This document shows, piece by piece, positions 50,201 through 63,725 of a stretch of 64,000 nucleotides of DNA. Each line of letters starts with the position of its first letter. The stretch's first letter is position 1. The DNA comes from Baylisascaris procyonis. Its lineage: Eukaryota; Nematoda; Chromadorea; Rhabditida; Ascarididae. Under the pieces are notes generated by a model. That model had not been told where the DNA came from and made no database searches. It saw nothing but the letters and a program-made list of their open reading frames with translations. The position numbers and the translations under genes are program-made. The stretch is taken from contig JAZARR010000214.1 of assembly GCA_037389465.1 (NCBI GenBank), positions 6,014,001 through 6,078,000 of the forward strand, in the 5' to 3' direction.

Positions 50201-53200
50201 CGATTTTGATGAGTTTATTATGAAACGATAGAACTCGATGAGCTGATCATGGATGCATGCACTATTTGCTATTTTATATGAAAATAGTTAAACTAGAGGT
50301 GCACGAATGCTATAGTTCCATACAAATGTACTGTACCTGATACTTCGGGGTTTTTTTTCTCAGCAATTGTTAGGCCTATGGAGCTGCGGCTTGATTCCCT
50401 CAACACAACTTTTAAAGCTCTATCAAACGACGTATAGCTTGTCATATTTCGAGAGTAAGGTTGAAAACCGAATCGACCCGCCAGAATTTCTGAAATATCG
50501 ATTTTTGCAAAATAGGGGGTTCTGGTTCTCGGCCGATATTTGGTAAAGGCAAAAGCGGTCTCCTGATTTGTGGTCTACTCGGCGAGACCTCTTGAACGAC
50601 ATACAGGTGACCGCCCACGGGCGAACAGAAGCCGAGAAAAAAAGTCCCAAAAAGCGCAATTTTTCGATCGTAAGGGGGTAGCACAGGGAAAATTTGAAAA
50701 ATATTTTTTCTCTCCGATTTTGATGAGTTTATTATGAAACGATAGAACTCGATGAGCTGATCATGGATGCATGCACTATTTGCTATTTTATATGAAAATA
50801 GTTAAACTAGAGGTGCACGAATGCTATAGTTCCATACAAATGTACTGTACCTGATACTTCGGGGTTTTTTTTCTCGGCAATTGTTAGGCCTATGGAGCTG
50901 CGGCTTGCTTCCCTCAACACAACTTTTAAAGCTCTATCAAACGATGTATAGCTTGTTATATTTCGAGAGTAAGGTTGAAAACCGAATCGACCCGCCAGAA
51001 TTTCTGAAATATCGATTTTCGCAAAATAGGGGTTCTGGTTCTCGGCCGATATTTGGTAAAGGCAAAAGCGGTCTCCTGATTTGTGGTCTACTCGGCGAGA
51101 CCTCTTGAACGACATACAGGTGACCGCCCACGGGCGAACAGAAGCCGAGAAAAAAGTCCCAAAAAGCGCAATTTTTCGATCGTAAGGGGGTAGCACAGGG
51201 AAAATTTGAAAAATATTTTTTCTCTCCGATTTTGATGAGTTTATTATGAAACGATAGAACTCGATGAGCTGATCATGGATGCATGCACTATTTGCTATTT
51301 TATATGAAAATAGTTAAACTAGAGGTGCACGAATGCTATAGTTCCATACAAATGTACTGTACCTGATACTTCGGGGTTTTTTTTCTCGGCAATTGTTAGG
51401 CCTATGGAGCTACGGCTTGCTTCCCTCAACACAACTTTTAAAGCTCTATCAAACGATGTATAGCTTGTTATATTTCGAGAGTAAGGTTGAAAACCGAATC
51501 GACCCGCCAGAATTTCTGAAATATCGATTTTCGCAAAATAGGGGGTTCTGGTTCTCGGCCGATATTTGGTAAAGGCAAAAGCGGTCTCCTGATTTGTGGT
51601 CTACTCGGCGAGACCTCTTGAACGATATACAGGTGACCGCCCACGGGCGAACAGAAGCCGAGAAAAAAAGTCCCAAAAAGCGCAATTTTTCGGTCGTAAG
51701 GGGGTAGCACAGGGAAAATTTGAAAAATATTTTTTCTCTCCGATTTTGATGAGTTTATTATGAAACGATAGAACTCGATGAGCTGATCATGGATGCATGC
51801 ACTATTTGCTATTTTATATGAAAATAGTTAAACTAGAGGTGCACGAATGCTATAGTTCCATACAAATGTACTGTACCTGATACTTCGGGGTTTTTTTTCT
51901 CGGCAATTGTTAGGCCTATGGAGCTGCGGCTTGCTTCCCTCACTCAACTTTTAAAGCTCTATCAAACGACGTATAGCTTGTTATATTTCGAGAGTAAGGT
52001 TGAAAACCGAATCGACCCGCCAGAATTTCTGAAATATCGATTTTTGCAAAATAGGGGGTTCTGGTTCTCGGCCGATATTTGGTAAAGGCAAAAGCGGTCT
52101 CCTGATTTGTGGTCTACTCGGCGAGACCTCTTGAACGATATACAGGTGACCGCCCACGGGCGAACAGAAGCCGAGAAAAAAAGTCCCAAAAAGCGCAATT
52201 TTTCGGTCGTAAGGGGGTAGCACAGGGAAAATTTGAAAAATATTTTTTCTCTCCGATTTTGATGAGTTTATTATGAAACGATAGAACTCGATGAGCTGAT
52301 CATGGATGCATGCACTATTTGCTATTTTATATGAAAATAGTTAAACTAGAGGTGCACGAATGCTATAGTTCCATACAAATGTACTGTACCTGATACTTCG
52401 GGGTTTTTTTTCTCGGCAATTGTTAGGCCTATGGAGCTACGGCTTGCTTCCCTCAACACAACTTTTAAAGCTCTATCAAACGACGTATAGCTTGTTATAT
52501 TTCGAGAGTAAGGTTGAAAACCGAATCGACCCGCCAGAATTTCTGAAATATCGATTTTTGCAAAATAGGGGGTTCTGGTTCTCGGCCGATATTTGGTAAA
52601 GGCAAAAGCGGTCTCCTGATTTGTGGTCTACTCGGCGATACCTCTTGAACGATATATAGGTGACCGCCCACGGGCGAACAGAAGCCGAGAAAAAAAGTCC
52701 CAAAAAGCGCAATTTTTCGATCGTAAGGGGGTAGCACAGGGAAAATTTGAAAAATATTTTTTCTCTCCGATTTTGATGAGTTTAGTATGAAACGATAGAA
52801 CTCGATGAGCTGATCATGGATGCATGCACTATTTGCTGTTTTATATGAAAATAGTTAAACTAGAGGTGCACGAATGCTGTAGTTCCATACAAATGTACTG
52901 TACCTGATACTTCGGGGTTTTTTTTCTCGGCAATTGTTAGGCCTATGGAGCTACGGCTTGCTTCCCTCAACACAACTTTTAAAGCTCTATCAAACGACGT
53001 ATAGCTTGTTATATTTCGAGAGTAAGGTTGAAAACCGAATCGACCCGCCAGAATTTCTGAAATATCGATTTTTGCAAAATAGGGGGTTCTGGTTCTCGGC
53101 CGATATTTGGTAAAGGTAAAAGCGGTCTCCTGATTTGGTCTACTCGGCGAGGCCTCTTGAACGATGTATAGGTGACCGCCCACGGGCGAACAGAAGCCGA

Positions 53201-53970
53201 GAAAAAAAGTCCCAAATAGCGCAATTTTTCGATCGTTAGGGGGTAGCACAGGGAAAATTTGAAAAATATTTTTTCTCTCCGATTTTGATGAGTTTAGTAT
53301 GAAACGATAGAACTCGATGAGCTGATCATGGATGCATGCACTATTTGCTATTTTATATGAAAATAGTTAAACTAGAGGTGCACGAATGCTATAGTTCCAT
53401 AGAAATGTACTGTACCTGATACTTCGGGGTTTTTTTTTCTCGGCAATTGTTAGGCCTATGGAGCTGCGGCTTGCTTCCCTCAACACAACTTTTAAACCTC
53501 TATCAAACGATGCATAGCTTGTTATATTTCGAGAGTAAGGTTGAAAACCGAATCGACCCGCCAGAATTTCTGAAATATCGATTTTCGCAAAATAGGGGGT
53601 TCTGGTTCTCGGCCGATATTTGGTAAAGGTAAAAGCGGTCTCCTGATTTGTGGTCTACTCGGCGAGACCGCTTGAACGATGTACAGGTGACCGCCCACGG
53701 GCGAACAGAAGCCGAGAAAAAAAGTCCCAAAAAGCGCAATTTTTCGATCGTAAGGGGGTAGCACAGGGAAAATTTGAAAAATATTTTTTCTCTCCGATTT
53801 TGATGAGTTTAGTATGAAACGATAGAACTCGATGAGTTAATCACGAATATGTGCGCCGCTTGCTGTTTTATTCGAAACATGACGAAATTATAGGTGCATG
53901 AATGTTGCATTTTTATATAAATGTACTGCAATTGATATTTGCGATTTTTTTTCTCGTCAACGGTTAGGTC
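29230..53970 (+). repeat. Satellite array, 514-base unit, about 47 copies (subfamily B) plus diverged edge units
   Basis: Landmarks such as CTTGTTATATTTCGAGAGTA recur every 513 to 516 bases from about 29880 to 53520, that is 46 periods. Length differences come from homopolymers (A6/A7 before GTCCC, G4 to G7 elsewhere). Inside the array copies differ at only a few positions each. Each unit has short palindromes (TGCATGCA, CGATCG, AGGCCT, TGATCA), a run of eight T, and AT-rich stretches. The leftmost unit (to about 29640) is of subfamily A, like the 4.5-6.5 kb array, and both edges end in the same diverged sequence. Open frames of 78 to 130 codons appear in each unit in two overlapping minus frames, broken in many copies by single-base length changes, so I do not treat them as genes. 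An uncollapsed array of this purity implies long-read assembly. Copy number in the genome may be larger still. Confidence 0.98.
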
Positions 53971-54148
53971 TTCAGACATCTTGAAATCGGCGGCTAATCA
54001 CATTCTCCCCTTCCGTCTTTTAGTGGACAAAAGTACCCGGGTATAGTGAGAACCGATTTTGCTTATTCCTAGAAACCAGGTGTTTTACTTTAGACCACCT
54101 TTCTCGGCTATACTTTTGGCAATCTAACGCGGAAAATGTTACAAACCG

Positions 54149-57100
54149 TTAAGGTCCATTACGCATTCTAATGCAGCATAATTCAATTATCTACAATAAA
54201 TTTGTTTCAATAATAAAAATCTGACATACCGCAATTAGAGGCCTTAATAGTTTCTTGACTATTTCACGTCTGACCTTCTCGACGACGAGCTCATTATTGG
54301 TGATCATCGAAATAATCCGACTATCGAATGATTGTAATGTCTCATCAGTACATTGTGGTACTTGCTGCAGCACACGTAAAAGACTTATACAGCATTTCCG
54401 CTGAAATATATTATTCTTTTTAATGCGTATAGACGAGAAAATTATTGAAAACAAATATAAAACTGCTAATCTTTTAGAAAGATAGGCGAACTTTATAGTC
54501 TTTTCATAATTGAATTACCTATAAGCTCAACAAAGAAAAAAAAAATAAACAAATAAAATCCAAAAATGCGATTAAAAACGGTAGGCAATCGCCTAGAACA
54601 ATCCTAGAAAAAATCGGGAATAAAAAGCTATTATTACCAAAGAGTAATAAACGTGGAAAATGAGCGATAGAAGTGGGCCAAGCGCTATTTCATCAGATCC
54701 ATGCACTTGTAAGCTTTGAATACTACGCACCATCATGAATACTGCTACACCTTCGTCGCATTGATCATTCGACTGCAAGATGGTATTCATTTTTAATATG
54801 GATAAGCAATAGAATATTGCCTATTTTTTTACACCATTTTAATGATATAACATATTATATTTGTCTTTATGTAGACCCTCACTTAAATAGATGCTTTTCG
54901 AATTAAAAGTATTAGCTTCAAGTATAATATCCTCCCTTAAATATAAGCTCTCGTATAGAAATATGGCTTTATGAAGATACTGTCAATGCTTGCTTCCATT
55001 TATCATACTTCTAGTTGACATCGTAGATATAAAATTATCTGAAAAAAAAGAAAGTCTTTTATTGGAGAAATTTAACGAGTCCACCAACATAATAAATAAT
55101 TGATCAAGGTATGATGAACCTGAAGTCAAATAAAAGAAGCCTCCCTCTAGATCGAAATATCCTACATGAACAAAGTGATAAATAGAAGCCCCGGGCGTTT
55201 CAAGCCACTACTGTATATCACTCGTTTAAGAATCGTCAAAATATGGTATCAAAAGTAGTCGAAATACGTTCCATAGCTTGTTATCACGTTATCAACTATC
55301 AACTGATCATTTAATCAGTATAAACAAAATACAAAAAAAAAATCAACCATATTTTTGACGATATCGACAAGTGCTCTGCATACTGGAATAATTCGAATTG
55401 CCGATGTTGCATCACGACACGTTAAAAAAAAGAATGAGAGTGCAATCACCGCATCAATAATACACTTCAAATATAATTCCGTTAGATAACTTATTAATGT
55501 GCTCTTTTATTTAGCTAATGAAGGATATTCTAAATGAGCTAATATTTAATTAAAAAATTTACTGAAACATTCAACCGCACCAATTAGCAAAGCGAAGAAA
55601 ATTTCATACTGAAGTTAAGCCACAATATCCTTTTTTTTGTAAAGGTGCAAAACTTCATACAAGAAAATGCTAGACCGGCTATCGTCTTTATAATACACGC
55701 GAAATGCAAAGAAAGAAAGTGAAATTTTTTCTAGTACATCTAAAGTTTGGAAAAAAAAAACCAAAGGCGGAAGAGCTGCTATATAGTTTTTAATATTTTC
55801 ACTAAGGAAATGAGTTGTGCAAAATTAAATTTCAAGCTTTGATAATTAAGAGCAAATAAATTCAAAATACATTAAAATCAATGAGTTGCATTAAATTTAC
55901 AGCTCCAAAAATAAAAAAAAATCGCCTAAAAACGTCTCAATAAACAAGTTCCGGGGAGCTGTGCGTGAAGTGTCGTCTATATATTAGCAATTGCAAACTT
56001 TATAAAAGTTGCCTTAGTCAATAAATAAAATATCACTAATTATCGAACGAGTATTTCTGAACGATATCCCTCACTTAAGGAATAGAATAAGTTGCAGTCG
56101 CATTCTCTCATTGCCTTCTATCTCCCTGTCTCTACAGCTCATCCCTCTTATAGAAACGATCAAGAAAAAAAAAACGTTTTAAGGCATAAATATAGCTTAT
56201 AATCACCTTATCTCGACTGATTTCTGGCGTGATGAAACAAGTTATTTCCTCTTTTCTCTCGTCAGCTAAAATTAAATCACAATTTATTTCATCGTTATGG
56301 AATATGATGATAATCTCCTTTTTTTTCACAATACGTACCTATTTCAAAATATATTTAATTCTAGAAATATCACCGTCTTTAGAAAAGGCTACCCACTTCA
56401 TTTACTTTTATTAGATACGCAGCAGCCGATTGCAGATATAAATAAATCGGAGGATGTAGGAAATTGAATATTTTTAATTATAGATCAAAACTCAAAAGTA
56501 TAATTAAGCATAGGGATCGGAATGAAATGATTAAAATGACCAGTTTAGCTCCAGTATTCATTTTTCTACAACATAAATTATTTCTCAAAGAGCTTCTTCG
56601 TCAGGTATGTTTTCTATTTGAGAATAAAGGAAGAAAAAAAAAACAGTAAAAAAAGATATGAAAGAATTTACGATTTGATGAGGTGGCATCAGAAATATTA
56701 ATGATAACACGTAATAAGCTGATAAATTCTCGTGTTAACATACAAGCCATATGTTCAGTGAAGAGTTGTTCCAATGAAGGCTCTTCTGCTAGAAATCAAT
56801 CATTTCATTATTTTATATTTCACAGGTATTCAATATGCTTCTTCTAACATTAATTTCCGTTTATTGCATTACTTCCGCTGTGAAATCATCTCATAAAACA
56901 AACTGCATTCTGAAACGCTTTAATGATGGTATTCTTGGATGTTTCTCTCTCTTTTTGTTATTCTAAAGCAGTTATGTTATTGAAAAGGATTATTCAAGAG
57001 ACATGTCTCTCGTTTCCTTCAAAAAAAAAACTTTGATACTGTAAATATCTATCTCATCTAAGATTCGGGCGACCACAGAATTAAGCCATCTGAATTTCCA

Positions 57101-57643
57101 TTAGTTTTTGTGTCGCATCCTCACTCTCGGCTATGCCCCCTGACTTTATTCTAATAAATACACAAATTTAAAGGATATGTGCTGATCACTTCACGGCGGA
57201 TACATATATTATATATAGCACAGAGCCAGAATACACATAAGACAAACTGATTTCGATATGTGCGAGCTGCTCCCACCGTGTCGTTAACCTCACATGCATT
57301 TCCGATAAAATCCTTTGCAACATTTCACGTACTTTCGAGTATGCCAATTCGGGACATGAACAAAGCACAAAACGCCTGAAATTTTCCCTCTTCGCTACCT
57401 CTATTCAATTGTAAAAATATAAAACTAACGGCTGGATTATTCTCACCTTTCAAATTACAATTTATAGCTATGCAGCGATTCATAAAAACCACAGTTCTCT
57501 TACAAATTCATCGTGTTGGTTGTTGTTTAGAATTTGATGGCTCTTTCTGAAAAATCTTAGACTGATGAACACTATTCGCATATGCACTAAACAATACGGT
57601 AAGGAAACATAACGAAACGACGAGGGTATTATCCGTTATTGAA

Positions 57644-57674
<31 letters not shown>

Positions 57675-60600
57675 CCATCTTTTTTAAAGAGTATATAACT
57701 TTAAAAAAGAACTAACACAAAATGTTATTTTATTTTCCAAAAACATATACATGCAAATAAAATTGAGAAGGCAAACCAAGAGCGGCGTATCCAAAATCTA
57801 AGTCGGAAATCAGGGGTCGAGGAAATATGTGAGACGAGTTGCAAAGACCATGACTCCATAGATGATTCCATGAACAGTTCGTTTGCCATCTTATTGGCTA
57901 ATAGACCCGTAATAGTTTGACTGTAATAATCACACTGAATCAAATTATAACCACGGGGTATTAATAAATAAAACTATGGATAATTCCTCGAAATAGCAAC
58001 ATCTACAAAAAAGTTATAACTTACATAATAAAGCCATAAATCATAAAGAGGAAAAAAAGATACCATATGAAGGATCTTTAAAACAAATATTCCTGCAAAT
58101 ATACGGGAAGATGATAGCGGAAGTCCATCTAGAATTTACGATAACAAGGTAATTGGTGATTAATGGTGATTGCTCTTTAATAATAAGAATGCATCAGGCA
58201 TCAGCATTATCGTCATATTATCATATTAGCGAATAGTTCACAAGAATATGAAACTTTTAACTCACACACAATCAGTAATATCGGAGATAAAACATCGTGC
58301 ATGACTTCGTGGATCATCGGTGAGGATTCGCGCTGAACACGGTGCCAATGGATCAACAGCTAAAAATCGAATCATAAATACAACAGCAATCCACCCACTT
58401 GACTCATTGCCGTTCATATGCACCACAATAGCAAATCCCATAAAACAATTCGCGATAGGCAAGGAGTCAAATTACTTTTAAAAGATAAAAAACACTAATA
58501 ATAAAGCAACCGGAAATAAGCTGCTGTCGATCCGATTCTGTAATATCGACAACAGTGGGTCCATATGATGGATGAATGAGTTGAACGCATTCCACTTCGT
58601 ATAATGATTTCAGACGGCTGCAAATAAACAACAATTTTTCTTATGACTCCTTATTTAGATGACAATAAATTATGTAAAATAGAGAAAAAACTTGGCGAAA
58701 TTGCAGGATAAACACTTCGACGATCTATATTGATAATAAATGACACGAACTTTAGATTCGTAATAATTAAATGCAAAGGTAAATCCGAATTAAGATTAGA
58801 AAGATGAAATGAACAACTCAAATATTTTTATTTAAACAAATATTCTCAATTCAAAATTAAACTAAATGTTCAATTGAAAATTTGCAGGAAAATTCTTTTA
58901 TGCAATAGTCAAATAAATGCCCATAACTAGCCTATGGAGCCGGAAACAGTAATCGGCTCCTTTTCGTCTCCACTATCTACATTTTGCTAAGAAATTCATT
59001 CTAAGAATGCGCTCTATAACGCATGAGAACACTTGCAATACCTAAACTCTCCATCGAAAATCTATATTTCACAACGTAAATTTTAAGAGAGAAAGAAAAG
59101 CGTTGAATAAATTTAAGAAATATACTCGGCCAAAAGGAAAAGGGTCGGTAAAATCGGTCGAATTATCTCAAAGATAGGATGCGCTGGAGGTTGTATAGAT
59201 CGAACCTGTGTAAGAACACCTTCCATCGTTGATAGATTCGAACGTAACTGCAAATGCTAATTTCTATAAAATACCTCACCAATCGTTTATATTTTCATTA
59301 TTTTTATACCCTTCATCTTCTCGATTCTTTTTCTGCATATAAACAATTACTTATTGATGCCATATTCCACTCTTATTTATCTATATATTTATTAATTTTT
59401 GACAAATTCTAATTTCTTTAGCAAATTTACATGTCCGAACAATTTTTCAGCGTCGAAAAAAAAGAGACTCTTGCTTAAAGTACGAAGGAAATCCTTTAAA
59501 ATATTGACCCGGCAGGAAAATAGAAAAATGCGGGGATCAATTCTACTAAACTCAAATATAAGTAATTATTCAAATAATGCAAGAAAATATAGAAAATTCA
59601 ACTTACGGCTCGTCTATTTGAAACAAAAGGTGAATTCTGCGCTTCCTCACCGTTCTGTGGTGCTTGTAAAGTAAAACCAATATACGATAAAAACTCAGAA
59701 TCGTTTGTCATCGCACTTAAATATATCAACATCTCAGTGAGAAACTGACAGATTTTTCTTGAAACACAATTGATACTGATAAGGGGCATAGCGCCTTAAC
59801 GAGCTTAGCAAAGAAAAGAATTGGAGACTGCACAGATGTGAAGAGAGCTGTACAAAATTATGATTCCAAAATTCTGTTCATTTACCCATGCATTTATTCA
59901 TTCCTACTTCAAGTTCATGACCAATAGCCCGGTCGACCACCATTTATGCTCAATAGCCTGGTCAACCGCCATTTTTGCCCAGTAGCCGAGCCGACCACAC
60001 AATTAGCAAAAAAAAAAAAAACAATGACAAAACATTAGAACGTTAATAATATGTCCATACGTCCATATACGGAAGTAACCGGTTGCACATTCGTATCAAA
60101 AATCTTTTTTAAAGCATATATTTGGGCGGTTAGTAAAACAAAATTGATTAGCAACTTTAAAAGTACAAAGAACCGACAAAGAAAATGATCAGTACGAATA
60201 AAATTAACGAGAGGAGATCAAACTATGATGTAAATTGTACCCATTAAATTTTGTAATCATAGGAAATTATTCGATAAAGAGATACACTGGTGGACACATA
60301 TATAGATACGGGACATAAGGCCAAAATGGACAAAAAAAGGAACAATCGACTCATACATCAGCAAAGTCAAGACCAACTGGCCAATAGCATAACGAGTTCA
60401 ACTTACGTGATAAGTTCTGATGAATGAAAATATGCAATACAATTTTGCATTGTAGCAGCAAGGAATGTGCATTGTGTTTGAAAATCAACACAAAGATTGC
60501 TGAGTGCAGCTAAGACATGTGCACATGCGGCTTGTTGCATTGCTGACAATCTCTCACGTACCGATATGCAAACTTCGAGGATCGATTCAGCTTCATTCTA

Positions 60601-63600
60601 AAATCAAATATCGCCACCATTATGCATCCCAATATTAACTCATTCAATTTTTTTTTAATTATTACGATCGTGATTTTACCACATGAATGAATGGAAAACA
60701 ATAAGTCAACGGTATGTTTTTAGGCATTCGATTAATACCACAGCATTAAATAGATAAACGAATAAACGACTATATATTTTTCTGTTGAACAATATAGCAA
60801 TAGACTATTTACTCGTAGAAAGGGTTTCTGAAGTTTCTAAAAAGAATTTTTTTATTATCACAGGTAATTGCATTAAACAAAAGCGATATGAAATGATTTA
60901 TGAACAATATTTCAGCAATTTCAACGAGATAAATAAAGTTTCCAAACAATGGGCCATATGTTAGACTATATAAAAATCTTGTTGGCGTTTTTCCAATGCG
61001 ATGAGCTAAGAAAACAGAATCATTAAAACATCAATGAAACTCTTTATTTACATCTCTCTATCTCTTATCAACGATTATCAGTGACGGAGAATATCACATA
61101 TCGATATATTATAAACTAAGTAAACGACATTTTTACTTCAAATGAGAGCAACATTTTATCTTGACCGTAGGGAGAATATCAACGATAGATAAGAAACTCA
61201 AATAAGCCGATTACCTTGATAGCATCCGAGAAAGTGGTAATTAATCGCAAAAGAACCGATATGCAATGACGTCTAACTGATTTATCCTCCGATGAGTCAT
61301 CAGCAACTTCCGTTAATAAGCGACGAATCTACAATCAACTTTATTAATGCCAACCTAAGCAGAGATGATCAAAAATAAATAAAATTATGAAAATAAATAC
61401 GATACAATATTAAATCCATTAAAAAATAACTCCATAAGAGATGTAACACAACGGAAATTATTTTCAAATGGGAACTGCTATAAAAAATTCTCAACGTTCC
61501 CTTTGATTATATTCATCATAAAGATATGTAGAGTTACCACTGCTCATCCCCTGAGGCGGCTATCTTCTAATCGAAAGCTTATTTCCAGTAATTCACTACA
61601 GCGCTGAATGAAATATTACGATCACTCATTAGAATAAATTAAATGAACCACTCAAAACGATTTCAATATTTATTTTGAATGCAAAAAATTCAAGAAAATT
61701 GGAAATAGGATATACAACCTGGACAAGGAATGGTGAAAGACGATCGGGATGATTGGCTAAGACGATGAAAAGTGAAGAAAGTACAGATAGTAGCCGATTA
61801 ATGAGAATCGCATTTGTAGAGTTGGCTACTTGTAACAATACTCCGTCAAAGAGTTCGGTGAATGTTTGCAAATGTTGCTGCAAACAAATAAATACTTGCG
61901 GCCAGTTATACCATAATTTATTACTTACGTAAAGATTATATACAATATTTCATCAATCGAATTTGAAATGATCTCATAATTTGTGAATTGGCGACGATTA
62001 AATATACCTCACCCATTGAAAGATATAAAACAATGCTTTGAAGTCTTAAAATTAAACAAAATTTTTATTTAAAAAAGGATAGAGAGGGAATTAATCAACA
62101 AAAATCAATAGGTATTACTTCAAATGTTTATTTACTCTTAAACAGTGCTAGTATTTTCTTTATTTCTTATATAACTTATTCAATTATATAAGTATCTGTA
62201 TATAGATGCATATTTTCCTAAGCATATCGCCGTGGTTTATTGGAATAAACCATTGATCGGAAAACTTCAAAGTTCATCACCTCAAAAAATAAATCGATAT
62301 CAAGCTTCCCAGTATTTCCTGTTTGAGATTTAAACAAGACTTTCAGTCTTATATAAAGGCAACTATAACTATAACGATAATGAAGCAAGATCCCTCTTGA
62401 ATTTAATCTTTATGATTATATCATACAATCTGACTTTCCTTATGTCATAAAATATTTCGCATTATTATTATTTTTTTTTTTTGCACAAATTACCTCAGAA
62501 AGAAGTCGTTCCTCATAACATGTCGATAATACCATTCGTGAATAACGTTGCATTGCCTCCCATTCAATCTCGGTTACTATATAAAAATTAATTGCGTAAA
62601 TATTTCAATTTTATTAATTACTTAAGAAAAAATAAGGGCAACACATTCAAAACGCATTCTCAAATAGATATTCGTTAGACCATTAAAGAAGTAATTTAAT
62701 TTTCGATTAATAAAAAATTTGCTTATGTCGGATGATAAATGATAAATATATACGGAAAATACTAAATTCTTTTACCGTAAAACTTGGGAGAATGACGTTT
62801 CTAATACAACTCATAAGTCACAATTTATATGCTAATGCTGAACATCGTCAAAAATCTGAAGTCAACTGTGTACCGCTCACTAAAATTCCTTCTAAATATC
62901 ACAGAAAAAATCATCATCGAGGTTTTAATCTAAGTTATATGTTGTGCAACAAAATAAACAAATACATTCGTTGAATCATTCCATTAAAAAACGAGCATCT
63001 ATATAAATTTTCATCAAATTCAAAGAGCTCTGAAAAAAGTATTGATGCTGCCTTCAAAGAAGTTGCTTAGTGATCGAAGAAACAATAGGTTTACTCGTTG
63101 AAAAGATTAAAAAAATGATACCCGATTGTGGCGAAGCAATACATCGAGTTTGTATCCACTCTTCCACTATTTTACAAAGACTTCCCATATGACGTTCCAC
63201 ACATGCACTACGTACTATACGCATACAACGATCACGAAATTCTAAAAATCAACTCATAAAAATATAACAATAATCTCAATTAGTATGACTGCCATAGGGT
63301 CGAATCAAATATACCATTTTTGGTATATTTGTTTTTTTTTTTTTAATATCGAATCATAATTGCTTACGATAGTCAATCCCTCTTTCTATCTTTAATAAAC
63401 AACTTTCAATAAAAAGAACGGCAACTGCTTTCTACCGAACGTTATCCTCCAACTCTAACTTCCTCCCCGCTCATCCCCCCAAACTGAACGATAATTAAAA
63501 CAACTAACGTATAAAATCATGCATAAATTGCGTATCGTCATCATAGTCGATTTGTGAATAATAGGAATATGGAGAAGTATTCTCGGATGGTAGACCAATC

Positions 63601-63725
63601 TTTTCGATGAGATGAGGCAATGCAATGATCGCTCGAGAGATCAACTCATTGAAAAGTGGATCCTCACGAATCTCTATATGACTTATGAACGATACCAATA
63701 CATTTGCTGCCTCGTTGCGTAAATA
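54149..63725 (-). CDS. XPO5: Exportin-5, C-terminal 743 codons (5' end outside window)
   Basis: Karyopherin of the importin-beta superfamily; with RanGTP it carries pre-microRNAs and other structured small RNAs out of the nucleus. Exons 5' to 3': 63509-63725, 63122-63241, 62494-62576, 61719-61877, 61215-61328, 60407-60597, 59607-59757, 59126-59247, 58511-58617, 58266-58359, 57777-57920, 57248-57375, 56711-56788, 56207-56265, 55348-55464, 54638-54772, 54230-54400, 54149-54190. All 17 junctions agree in phase and the sum is 744 codons with stop. Segments aligning with vertebrate exportin-5 by recall: YSQIDYDDDTQFMHDF, EIEWEAMQRY, KSVRRHCISVLLRLI, SSTPDFRLRFWIRRSWRFVL, LSEMHVRLTTRWEQL, LEQLFTEHMACMLTREFISL, FMMVRSIQSLQVHG, TLQSFDSRIISM. 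The protein is a string of HEAT-type helices. The last exon (13 codons, ending MRNGP) does not resemble the usual C terminus. I see no exon in 63726-64000; the N-terminal RanGTP-binding part must lie further right. Confidence 0.93.
57645..57672 (+). repeat. (AAAT)n microsatellite in an exportin-5 intron
   Basis: About seven perfect copies of AAAT between exons at 57777 and 57375. Confidence 0.9.
59922..60008 (+). repeat. Three imperfect copies of a 29-base unit in an exportin-5 intron
   Basis: Copies start at 59922, 59951 and 59980 and share CA(A/G)TAGCC..GTC.ACC; they are noticeably richer in GC than the intron around them. The third copy is the most diverged and runs into an A tract. Confidence 0.8.

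Noticed and set aside
29230..53970. Repeated 78- to 130-codon open frames in every satellite unit as a tandem gene family
   Set aside because: Two or three overlapping frames are open at once, start codons and frame are broken by A or G run-length changes in many units, there is no splice or signal structure, and no protein motif is recognisable. They are by-products of the repeat sequence.
29230..53970. CRISPR-like or clustered repeat-spacer array
   Set aside because: The unit is 514 bases and continuous, without unique spacers, in a eukaryotic gene context.
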